Positions 17,283-29,645 of a stretch of 64,000 bases of DNA are shown here, piece by piece. The DNA is taken from the NCBI RefSeq assembly GCF_050389805.1, contig NZ_CP130945.1:1550001-1614000 (forward strand). The letters run 5' to 3'. The translations under genes and the position numbers were made by a program. Position 1 is the stretch's first letter. Every line of letters begins with the position of its first letter. This stretch comes from Bacillus_BD sp050389805 (GTDB lineage Bacteria > Bacillota > Bacilli > Bacillales > Cytobacillaceae). A model generated the notes under the pieces. That model was not told the origin of the DNA and searched no databases. It saw only the letters and a list, made by a program, of their open reading frames with translations.

Positions 17283-17954
17283 TTGTATTGGAAAATAAGT
17301 GATTTTGTTGAAGAAATTAAGAAAACGTTAAATGAAGAAAAATTACATATGAACACAGTTTATGGCTGGTTTAAAAAGTTAGAAGAAGAAAAAATCCATT
17401 ATATCTCGCGAACCGTAGATACAAACGAAAAAGTATATGATGAGCTGGACCTGAGAATTGGAACTTTTATTAAAATGAAAAGAAATGAAAAATGGGCGCT
17501 AAATGCCATTTTTCATGAGATCAAAAATGAATTTGATGTAAGACCATTTCCTGTTGAGAACATGGAAACTACAAATGCAGTCCACAGAAGTGGCACGAAT
17601 ACTACAAACAGCGAAATCCTGGAGGAATTAAAGAGTTCACTTGCAGAGATTGCTGCCTCTCAAGTCAATGAAGTGAAAGAACAATATGAAGAGCTATTGA
17701 AAAAACTTCCTGAATCAAAGAGTAAAGAGGAAGTAAAGGAAGAGCGTTTTAAAGAAATGGTGGCGCGGCGACGAGTCGAGTACCAGTTAGAAAGGGAAGC
17801 GCAAATTGCATGGGCTATAAAGCCGGAAGAAGATAGAATGGTAAAAATCGGCTGGTTTAAAAAGGTAGAGAATGAAGAAGGACGCAAATTATTTATTAAA
17901 GATTATGTTTATAAAAACTTTGAAAATAGACTTCGAAAAGAGTTAGATTTATAA
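17283..17954 (+). CDS. Putative MerR-like DNA-binding protein
   Basis: A 223-residue protein. The first 65 residues look like a MerR-type winged helix: YWKISDFVEEI, NTVYGWFKKLEEEKIHYISR, then VYDELDLRIGTFIKMKRNEKWALNAIF. A low-complexity linker (about 100-120) and a long charged coiled coil (EILEELKSSLAEIAA...VKEERFKEMVARRRVEYQ) follow, and the C-terminus carries a WFKK motif. The arrangement resembles RacA-like and plasmid-linked HTH proteins, but I cannot name the family. TTG at 17283 was chosen because AGGGGTGA ends four bases before it; two in-frame ATGs upstream have no ribosome binding site. A terminator follows. Confidence 0.6.
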   Translation: MYWKISDFVEEIKKTLNEEKLHMNTVYGWFKKLEEEKIHYISRTVDTNEKVYDELDLRIGTFIKMKRNEKWALNAIFHEIKNEFDVRPFPVENMETTNAVHRSGTNTTNSEILEELKSSLAEIAASQVNEVKEQYEELLKKLPESKSKEEVKEERFKEMVARRRVEYQLEREAQIAWAIKPEEDRMVKIGWFKKVENEEGRKLFIKDYVYKNFENRLRKELDL

Positions 17955-18021
17955 ATAGACATACTTAGAATACACCTGAAATAACCCTAGTTGGCGGAAA
18001 TCCAATATATATCGTTAAATG

Positions 18022-18052
18022 GAAGCCATTATAAGTATTAATGGCTTCTATT
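18022..18052 (+). terminator. Terminator behind the MerR-like gene
   Basis: A 10-bp stem GAAGCCATTA / TAATGGCTTC with a 7-nt loop and a T-rich tail. Confidence 0.85.
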
Positions 18053-18116
18053 TATTTTGAGATAACTTAAAGAATCGACTAAGCTCATTTGATACGGTGT
18101 ACGTAGTTAAAAGAAA

Positions 18117-18141
18117 TCTTCTAACGAAGCGTGGATGGTTT
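18117..18141. repeat. Short hairpin repeat, copy 2
   Basis: CTTCTAACGAAGCGTGGAT followed by a T run; a relative of the copy at 16431-16453. It lies just behind the stop codon of the membrane protein at 18143. Confidence 0.45.
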
Positions 18142-18142
18142 T

Positions 18143-18874
18143 TTATTGATTATGTGAAGATTCCTCATACTTTTTCTCCCGATTTCGAAAAATGAGCCAA
18201 GTTATTAAGCTAAGAACGATTAATAAACCTTCCAAAGTAAAAATGTACCAAGGATATGGACCAAGTAGATCGAGTAAACTTGGACCAGCAGGTTTATGAC
18301 GTAAAAACCAATAATTACCATCGGCTTCTTTGTTAATGAACAGAATGACAGGTAAAAGGAGATTGATAAAAATAATCATTTTTATTGCAGTTCGGAAGGT
18401 TGGGTAATAACCCCTTACCCACGTAAAATATAAAGTAACCCAAACAATCATCATATGTGCATAGAAAAAGTGAAAGAATCGAAAGTGTGGAAAATCGAAT
18501 GTTAAAGCAGGAGCAAATATAGCCTGCGGTGCACCTAAGATCGCAATAAAAAATAATAATTCAAAGACGATCTTTTTTCTTGTCAGTAACAAAATAACAC
18601 ATAAAATAAGTCCGATATTACACAATTCTAATGGCATGGAACGACTTATTTTCCAGATCCCATTCACGTACATCCATATATGGTACCCGATTTCGAATAG
18701 TATCAACGAAATTGCTACTGTTATTTCAGTTCTTCTCGATATCTCACTAATTAATTTTTCGCGAATTAGGTAAATAGCAATTGCCCCAAGAATAAAGATA
18801 GACAATATTACAAAATGACTAAGGGAAAACATATCAAAATTAAAAAGCTTATTATCCTTTCCAAACCAATTCAT
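18143..18874 (-). CDS. TIGR02206 family (YwaF-like) integral membrane protein
   Basis: A 243-residue protein with seven predicted membrane segments. Conserved features of the YwaF/TIGR02206 group are visible: SRSMPLELCNIGLIL, LGAPQAIFAPAL, HFRFFHFFYAHMMIVWV and the C-terminal HKPAGPSLLDLLGPYPWYIF. The function of the family is unknown. The gene is isolated upstream of the rRNA operon and divergent from it. Confidence 0.85.
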   Translation of the reverse strand: MNWFGKDNKLFNFDMFSLSHFVILSIFILGAIAIYLIREKLISEISRRTEITVAISLILFEIGYHIWMYVNGIWKISRSMPLELCNIGLILCVILLLTRKKIVFELLFFIAILGAPQAIFAPALTFDFPHFRFFHFFYAHMMIVWVTLYFTWVRGYYPTFRTAIKMIIFINLLLPVILFINKEADGNYWFLRHKPAGPSLLDLLGPYPWYIFTLEGLLIVLSLITWLIFRNREKKYEESSHNQ

Positions 18875-19315
18875 AAATTCAGACCCCTAGTTAAAAATTT
18901 AAAAGTGTTAAACGTATTTTTTCCAATAGATGGAACATTATCCGTGTGTTGCTTTAAATCTAAGGTTAGAGTTTAATATTTCTTCTAAACATAGTTCCTA
19001 CGCAATTGGGTTCGGGGTAGATACCAAGTTCCATCTATTCGTACGTACCTCATTGAAAAAAGGCTCTCTTCGGTAGAAAACCTATCACATAACCCACCCA
19101 AACAAAACGATCATACGTTATCACTATAAAAAACGAATTTATGAATAATTAATCTGTCTTAAGTTAAATTTATTCTTGCTCTTAATGGGAAATACATCAT
19201 TAGTTTTTGCAGTTTAAGAGATTTTAAATTTTATTTAATGAAGTGAATTCACGTTAGGCTTCAATATATTCAAAAACCAATATTGTAATAGTTAAATAGA
19301 AATTTATTTTAAGTA
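18875..19315. other. Intergenic region upstream of the rRNA promoters
   Basis: About 440 AT-rich bases without a gene or tRNA. The last 100 bases are very AT-rich and could act as upstream (UP) elements for the rRNA promoters. Confidence 0.4.
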
Positions 19316-19344
19316 TTGATTTGAAGTAATGTAAATGATATTAT
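19316..19344 (+). promoter_or_regulatory. rRNA promoter P1
   Basis: TTGATT, 17-bp spacer, TATTAT. The sequence TGTAAATGATAT around the -10 is shared with the third promoter. Confidence 0.7.
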
Positions 19345-19407
19345 TACACTCCATTACATTCATCCAATACTATGAAAATATTGGAGAAAAGATTTTAAAA
19401 AAAGAAG

Positions 19408-19436
19408 TTGACTTCGACGACTAAAGGTGATAAATT
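19408..19436 (+). promoter_or_regulatory. rRNA promoter P2
   Basis: TTGACT, 17-bp spacer, TAAATT. The flanking GTTGACTTCGACGA is nearly repeated in P3. Confidence 0.75.
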
Positions 19437-19480
19437 AATATATGTCGCTGAGATGAGGAGTTAAAAACTTTACAAAACAG

Positions 19481-19509
19481 TTGACTTCAACGAATGTAAA
19501 TGATATACT
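19481..19509 (+). promoter_or_regulatory. rRNA promoter P3
   Basis: TTGACT, 17-bp spacer, TATACT; the strongest match of the three. The leader behind it contains TTCTTTGAAAACTAAACAAA, the usual Bacillus rRNA leader motif. Confidence 0.85.
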
Positions 19510-19645
19510 ATTTCATGTCGTTGAAATACGAAATTGTTCTTTGAAAACTAAACAAAGCAGATAACGTCAACGTTAATTCTAGTTACTATATGTAACAAAA
19601 CTATTTGCCTTTCAGGCAACAAACTTTATGAGCTTTATCAAACAC

Positions 19646-21205
<1,560 letters not shown>

Positions 21206-21283
21206 TTACGGAACATCTCTTATGAGATGATAACGATTGACGAATCTGCTTGTTTAGTTTTGAGAGAATAATCTCTCGAAATA

Positions 21284-21308
21284 TTGTTCCTTGAAAACTA
21301 GATAATGT
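21284..21308 (+). other. 23S processing stem, 5' arm
   Basis: ATTGTTCCTTGAAAACTAG and the six bases after it are complementary, with one mismatch, to the segment at 24502-24526 behind 23S. The two arms form the long double-stranded stalk cut by RNase III (or Mini-III) during 23S maturation. Confidence 0.75.
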
Positions 21309-21363
21309 AATGACAAGACATCATTGAAAAAAGTTCTTTTTTAAATTTAAGACCATTAACATT

Positions 21364-24299
<2,936 letters not shown>

Positions 24300-24543
24300 C
24301 AACATTAATGAACGCTGGCTAAAGGCGCCACGTCCTGTGGCAACGCCTGCATGACCCACATCCTGTGGGCCGGGCGACTGTCCAGCTTTGAAAGACGGTG
24401 GAGAGCCGGTTCTACAAATCCTGGTTTTGGATTTGAAGAAACGGATCGAAGCGGCCGAAAAGCTAGGAGCCGAAGCTAGACACTAAACTTTGATGAATGT
24501 CAGCATTATCTAGTTTTGAAGGAACAATCCTTCAACAAAATAG
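24300..24543 (+). other. 23S-5S spacer with GC-rich tandem hairpins
   Basis: The spacer is about 244 bp and GC-rich over its first two thirds. It contains two hairpins with nearly the same loop: GCCAC-GTCCT-GTGGC (24327-24341), clamped by an outer AGGCG/CGCCT stem, and CCCAC-ATCCT-GTGGG (24355-24369). The 3' arm of the 23S processing stalk lies at 24502-24526. No tRNA seen. Confidence 0.6.
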
Positions 24544-24659
<116 letters not shown>

Positions 24660-24666
24660 AATATAA

Positions 24667-24696
24667 GAAAACCCCTTTTTATAGGGGTTTTCTTTT
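24667..24696 (+). terminator. rRNA operon terminator
   Basis: A 10-bp stem GAAAACCCCT / AGGGGTTTTC with a 6-nt loop and TTTT. Confidence 0.9.
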
Positions 24697-24841
24697 GGTT
24701 TCGCAGATATTAAATATTATGTGGACTCAAACCAAAAGTACATATAGATAGGGCATAAATCGAACCACCAGAATAAGTGTTTAAAACTCCCTTTTTCTCC
24801 ATACATACAAAATTACTGACTATACCTATAATCAGTACCAA

Positions 24842-26518
24842 TTAAACTTCAATGATAATTGGAAGAATCATTGGCTTTTTCTTTGTGTGGGTATATAAGT
24901 ACTGACCTACCGACTTTTTAATATTTTGCTTTATGGTATTCCAACGGTGTATGTTGGCTGCCTGTAAATCAGTAACGGCTTTTGTCACTAATCGATTAAC
25001 TTCTTTCAAGAGATCCTCAGATTCACGTGCATAAACGAATCCTCGGGAAATGGTATCTGGTCCAGTAATAATGGTTTTATCTGCTTTACTTAGAGTGATC
25101 ACAATGACCAACATCCCATCCTCGGACAGTTGTTTTCTATCTCGTAATACGATACTTCCAACATCGCCAATACCTAGTCCATCTACAAATGTGTTTCCAG
25201 AAGGTATGGTTCTAGTTTGACGTGCAATGGAGTTTGAAACATCGACAACATCTCCATTATTTATGATGAAGGTGTTACCCGCTTCAACACCAACGGATTC
25301 TGCTAGTAAACGGTGGTGGTGTAGCATTCTATGTTCGCCATGAATTGGAATAAAGTATTTGGGTTTCATCAAGGTGAGCATAAGTTTTAAATCTTCTTGA
25401 TAGCCATGACCAGAAACATGCATTCCTGTGGAGCTTCCTGAACCATAAATGACGTTTGCACCAAGTTGGAATAAGTTATCGACGATACGCGAAACATCTT
25501 TTTCGTTTCCAGGGATCGGTCCTGCCGCCAAAATAACGGTATCTCCTGGATAAACAGAAACATCCCGATAACTTCCATTAGCTAAACGGGCAAGAGCTGC
25601 CATGGGCTCCCCTTGACTTCCAGTACAAAGGATCACAACCCGTTCAGCATCTAAGTTTTCTACTTCATTCGCATGAATAAGCATTCCATCAGGAATATGT
25701 AAGTAACCCCGTTCAATAGCAACAGATACCACGTTTACCATACTCCGTCCTAAAAGTGCTATCTTTCGTCGGGTCTTAATAGAAGCCTCTACCACTTGTT
25801 GAATACGATTTACATTGGAAGCAAAGGTGGAGACAAATATTTTCCCTTCGGCCTTTGTAAAGGCTTCGTTCAGATGGTCACTTACGATGCTTTCGGATGG
25901 TGTTAACCCTTTTCGTTCTGCATTTGTACTTTCTGATATTAGAACTAAGACACCTTGTTCTCCTATTTGAGCCATTTTATGAATATCAGAGTATTGTTGA
26001 TTATTGGCAGGTGTTAAATCAAATTTAAAGTCCCCTGTATGAACAACAGTCCCTTCTGGTGTGTGAAATACGACTCCAAGACAATCCGGGATACTATGAC
26101 TGACTTTAAAAAATGTAACCTGAATACTCCCTAATTCTAGAGTTGAATCTGAGTCAATCGGAATAAGTGTTGTATCGCTTGTAAGTCGATGTTCATCTAA
26201 TTTTAATTCAATTAAACCAAGGGTAAAACGAGTTGCATAAATCGGCACATTTAATTTTCTTAAGAAATAAGGGATCCCACCGATATGATCTTCATGTCCA
26301 TGTGTCACGATTAAAGCACGTATTTTTTCTTTATTTTCTTCTAAGTAGGTAACATCAGGAATAATTAAATCAATACCGAATAAAGTTTCATCTGGAAATT
26401 TCCCACCACAATCGATGACGATAATATCATTTGAATATTCGATGGCATACATATTTTTACCAATTTCATTAATACCACCTAAGGCAAAAATAGATAGCAT
26501 GTTTTCGGACGTAGTCAA
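24842..26518 (-). CDS. rnj: Ribonuclease J
   Basis: A 558-residue metallo-beta-lactamase/beta-CASP ribonuclease with 5'-3' exonuclease and endonuclease activity in mRNA turnover and rRNA maturation. The metal site HGHEDHIGG (about residues 74-82) is intact; this is the active J1-type motif, whereas B. subtilis J2 has HGHDENIGG. Also visible are HSIPDCLGV, HTGDFKFD, the beta-CASP GRSMVN and CTGSQGEP, and the C-terminal PMILPIIIEV. The TTG start lies eight bases behind AGGAGGG. It is convergent to the rRNA operon and stands alone, unlike rnjA of B. subtilis, so it could be an extra paralogue. Confidence 0.9.
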   Translation of the reverse strand: MTTSENMLSIFALGGINEIGKNMYAIEYSNDIIVIDCGGKFPDETLFGIDLIIPDVTYLEENKEKIRALIVTHGHEDHIGGIPYFLRKLNVPIYATRFTLGLIELKLDEHRLTSDTTLIPIDSDSTLELGSIQVTFFKVSHSIPDCLGVVFHTPEGTVVHTGDFKFDLTPANNQQYSDIHKMAQIGEQGVLVLISESTNAERKGLTPSESIVSDHLNEAFTKAEGKIFVSTFASNVNRIQQVVEASIKTRRKIALLGRSMVNVVSVAIERGYLHIPDGMLIHANEVENLDAERVVILCTGSQGEPMAALARLANGSYRDVSVYPGDTVILAAGPIPGNEKDVSRIVDNLFQLGANVIYGSGSSTGMHVSGHGYQEDLKLMLTLMKPKYFIPIHGEHRMLHHHRLLAESVGVEAGNTFIINNGDVVDVSNSIARQTRTIPSGNTFVDGLGIGDVGSIVLRDRKQLSEDGMLVIVITLSKADKTIITGPDTISRGFVYARESEDLLKEVNRLVTKAVTDLQAANIHRWNTIKQNIKKSVGQYLYTHTKKKPMILPIIIEV

Positions 26519-26744
26519 TTTTATACCCTCCTACATTTAACAAGTAATCTTAGTATTTCCTTTGTCGTTATTTTATTCATAAGATAATGATGAGTATTGT
26601 TCAGAAGTTGGAAGTTGCTTGTCGTCTTTGCAAATAAATTATGGAAATATATATACATTTGTAACTGTTCCTGCATGAAAGATGATTCAAGGAAGCATAA
26701 TGAAAGCTCATCGTAGGTCAGAAGGGACTTTTATGCAATGTATA

Positions 26745-26858
26745 GTTCTAGTAACAATGGTAAGAAAGTCAAACCTGTTCCCATTACGAAAAAATAAGCT
26801 TTTCAGTGCCGATGGTAGTTTGGGCATTTCCCTATGAGGGTAGGGGTGTTGCCAGGCA
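26745..26858 (+). pseudogene. Decayed 5S rRNA copy
   Basis: The segment aligns along its whole length with the 5S gene 2.2 kb upstream: AGTAACAATGG, CCTGTTCCCAT, GTGCCGATGGTAGTT and the 3' end TGTTGCCAGGCA, but with many substitutions and small deletions that break the helices. Behind it, at 26868-26896, a degraded version of the rRNA terminator remains. It looks like the relic of a second rRNA operon end. Confidence 0.85.
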
Positions 26859-27078
26859 GGCGAAGTATATTTATAGGGGATATTTTTATATTCATCATCA
26901 AAAAAGAGGATGAGAAAATCGATAATAGTACAAGAGTGCCAGCTTTTCAAATCAAATTTATATGAAGTAGCGCTTTTTCCTAGGTTTTTTACTTGGAACA
27001 GACTTTATAAGCACATTTAAAAGAACAAGCAACTGAATGTGCTTGTTCTTTTATGTGTGCTCCGTATCTTCTGTTTTC

Positions 27079-27321
27079 TCAATCTAATGAATGCTCGAAG
27101 AATCCGAGAGCACATTTGATTGCTTCTTCTACATGATCGGTTTCATATCCGGCTAAATCCTCGTGAGTAATTTCCATTGTTGTACGAGATAGAGAATAGC
27201 CGCTGTCTAGATTGACATCTAGAAGGACTTGAAACCCGAGTGGTGTGGACTTAATGTCAATGATGTCATAATCCCGAATCATCGTTCCTGTTTCATATTC
27301 TACTGGTTCTAAATTTGACAT
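27079..27321 (-). CDS. Hypothetical 80-residue protein
   Basis: The product starts MSNLEPVEYETGTMIRDYDI, continues through VLLDVNLDSGYSLSRTTMEI and ends with an acidic helix (DHVEEAIKCALGFFEHSLD). The ATG at 27321 follows AAGGAG; the longer open frame upstream has no ribosome binding site. It is likely a small soluble alpha/beta protein. No family recognised. Confidence 0.55.
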   Translation of the reverse strand: MSNLEPVEYETGTMIRDYDIIDIKSTPLGFQVLLDVNLDSGYSLSRTTMEITHEDLAGYETDHVEEAIKCALGFFEHSLD

Positions 27322-27436
27322 GTCATGACTCCTTTTTGAATTTTGGGATAGAGTCGAAGCAAAATAAGTTGGGAACTTATCAAACATATTATTTACAAAG
27401 AGAGCGATATTATTTGGGATAAACGATACAAAAAAC

Positions 27437-27469
27437 ACCTTCCAAAAAATGGAAGGTGCCTGGCACCTT
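27437..27469 (-). repeat. Repeat family A, copy 1 (terminator-like)
   Basis: On the minus strand: AAGGTGCCAGGCACCTT followed by CCATTTTTTGGAAGGTG and a T run. Two nested palindromes share the central ACCTT. It lies behind the ykyA-like gene and has the form of a working terminator. Other copies: 31737-31766 and 44059-44100. Confidence 0.75.
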
Positions 27470-27486
27470 TTCAGATGGAGCGACTC

Positions 27487-28119
27487 CTAGTGATTAAGTA
27501 TTTTCTTTTCCAGATCAATGTATTGTTGAGTGGATTGATTAAATTCCTGAATGATTGCTTCCATGCTTTGAGTGCGATTGTTGATTTCATGAATCAGTTC
27601 ATTTAGGTTTTTTAAGTGATAGTTTTCGTCTGCAAGTTGTTGATAGAATGTGTTTTGTGTTTCAATGTTTTTATGATAGTTTTCAAAAAAGGAATCTATT
27701 ACATTCTTTCTTTCGTTCATCATGGTGATGAGTTTGGATGCTTGTTTTTTTAGTTTCTTGTCTTTCATTTTTTGAATCGGTTCCTCAAGGGTGACCACCA
27801 TTTGATAAGCCTTTTGGAAGTTTTCTGTGGCTTCTTCTAAGAGTTTCTGCTGTTCTTTCGTGTAGGATTGGGCTTTATCTATCTGTTGGTGAATTTGGTT
27901 TTGGTCATTGATATCGAGGCTAATCAGTTCCACATAGATGGATTGTGCCGATTTTCTCGTTTCATTTAAGTCAGATAGATTAGCGGTGAAATGATGTTCA
28001 AATGAGGCAGATTCTACTAATGTTTTCTGTATCTTTGCAGTCTGTTTCTGATCGGATTGACAGCCTAATAGAAAAACCATCAAACCTAAAATAAATATAA
28101 ATGCTAGTAATCGATTCAA
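27487..28119 (-). CDS. YkyA-like putative cell-wall-binding lipoprotein
   Basis: A 210-residue lipoprotein: signal peptide with lipobox LLGC (cysteine near residue 20), then an almost entirely helical, glutamine/lysine/glutamate-rich mature part, as in the YkyA family (PF10368) of Bacillaceae. Helical segments include NETRKSAQSIYVELI and TKEQQKLLEEATENFQKAYQ. The TTG start uses AGGAGGG, which overlaps the stop codon of the deacetylase gene six bases upstream, so the two are co-transcribed and probably work together at the cell envelope. A repeat-type terminator follows. Confidence 0.8.
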   Translation of the reverse strand: MNRLLAFIFILGLMVFLLGCQSDQKQTAKIQKTLVESASFEHHFTANLSDLNETRKSAQSIYVELISLDINDQNQIHQQIDKAQSYTKEQQKLLEEATENFQKAYQMVVTLEEPIQKMKDKKLKKQASKLITMMNERKNVIDSFFENYHKNIETQNTFYQQLADENYHLKNLNELIHEINNRTQSMEAIIQEFNQSTQQYIDLEKKILNH

Positions 28120-28125
28120 ATCCTG

Positions 28126-29055
28126 TTACCCTCCTACAGTTAAACCGGAGATTGGAAGACAGCGACCATTACATTGAAAGGTTAATGGCGGCATATCGCT
28201 TGTTAATACTTTCGTTTGATATCCTTGCTTTTGAAGATAGGATAATAGTTTTGGTAAAAATTTGACTGTCTCGGGTTTATCATGAAGAAGAACAACCGGG
28301 GTCTCGCCTTTTTGTTTCATTTTTTGTATAGCCCAGATGGTATGGTTCACATATCGATGATTATTGAATTCCCAGTCACGACTGTCTACGTTCCAATCCC
28401 AAACGATAAAGCCATTTTGGTCAAGTTCATAGCGCATCCCTTCTGTTAAGTAAGGAATACTGCCATAAGGAAGTCGGACGATGTTAGAGGTTATTCCTGT
28501 GACGCTTTTCAATATTTCTTGGTTCTGTTTCATTTCTTCTGAAGGGGCTGTCTGACTACTGTAGAGTTTTCCTACATCATGTGTCATGCTATGTAGCGCA
28601 AGTCCGTGACCTTCTTTTTGCTTCCGTTTCACCACTTCTGGGTATTCCTTTATGTTTGGACCTAACATAAAAAAGGTTGCTTTCATCCCATACGCGTCTA
28701 AGATGTCCAATAATTGGTTTGACAGCTTTGAAGGTCCGTCATCAAAAGTAAGATAGATCGTATTTTCCTGTAGATCAAGCTGGTTTTGCTTATCGACGGC
28801 TTCTATTCGCGCAGCTTCTCTATGTTCACGATCTTTTTCCATAATGGATTGACTTAACGGAGAATCAGCAAATGCAGTTACCGGCTCTGACGGAAAGGAT
28901 ACCAATTCCAATGAAGGATCGATAGTAGATTCATTTACCTTCGCTGCTTTCTGTCCATCATTCACGACGATTCCCGGTATCAGAATGACGATAATTGCAA
29001 CTAGAAACAAAAGCGCCGTTTTTCCTCTAGTGTTTAATTTTTTTCCCCTAAACAC
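28126..29055 (-). CDS. Secreted polysaccharide deacetylase (NodB domain)
   Basis: Removes acetyl groups from an extracellular polymer such as peptidoglycan or N-acetylglucosamine glycans. The 309-residue product has an N-terminal membrane segment (residues 12-28), a short linker, and a carbohydrate esterase 4 domain with its five motifs: TFDDGP, the metal-binding HSMTHD, RLPYG, the DWNVDSRDW segment and LLHD. The GTG at 29055 is preferred because GGGGGT lies upstream of it and not of the earlier TTG. It precedes the YkyA-like gene in one operon, which supports a role in wall modification. Confidence 0.88.
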   Translation of the reverse strand: MFRGKKLNTRGKTALLFLVAIIVILIPGIVVNDGQKAAKVNESTIDPSLELVSFPSEPVTAFADSPLSQSIMEKDREHREAARIEAVDKQNQLDLQENTIYLTFDDGPSKLSNQLLDILDAYGMKATFFMLGPNIKEYPEVVKRKQKEGHGLALHSMTHDVGKLYSSQTAPSEEMKQNQEILKSVTGITSNIVRLPYGSIPYLTEGMRYELDQNGFIVWDWNVDSRDWEFNNHRYVNHTIWAIQKMKQKGETPVVLLHDKPETVKFLPKLLSYLQKQGYQTKVLTSDMPPLTFQCNGRCLPISGLTVGG

Positions 29056-29645
29056 TTCATTACCCCCATATTGCAAGATTATAGATTTCTACAAATAGAA
29101 TCAGATCACGACAAAATTTGCATGATAGACATAAAAAAAAAGTCTTACTAGCGAGTGTTGTATAAGTTCGGTTTCTATACCTTATCTTCACTCTTTTAAT
29201 AACCCAATTATAATTTAAATAGTTTTAAGTTTGTTTATCTAATAATAACATAATTTGACAATTTTTGGGCATAAACAATCCGTGCTATTTTATTTTTAAT
29301 AAAGAGACCAAAGCCCTTTTTTGGGTCTTCTCGTTTTTCAGCTTAATTATTTCAAAACAGTATTATTTTAATAAAATAATTGATTGAAAAAAATGAATAT
29401 AGTACAATATTAATAATTTAAATTTTATTCAATAATATTAAATATTTTAATAATCAAAGATAGCTAGATTGATAGATAAATTTCTTTATACCATTTAGTG
29501 GTTTCAAAGATTATGGGTCTACACCTTGACTGAGATAGAGCATGCAACGATGAAAATACCCAATGTCATGTCAACCTAACTAAAATGGTTTATAAAAAGC
29601 ATTTGGATGAAGAAGAAGGGGAATTTCATTTGGGTAGGGGATGTA
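29056..29645. other. Intergenic region between divergent genes
   Basis: About 590 AT-rich bases. A weak stem-loop at 29306-29330 (AGACCAAA...TTTGGGTCT) is followed by a T run and may be an old terminator. No gene or known RNA seen. Promoters for the deacetylase (-) and the GGDEF-EAL gene (+) should lie here. Confidence 0.4.
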
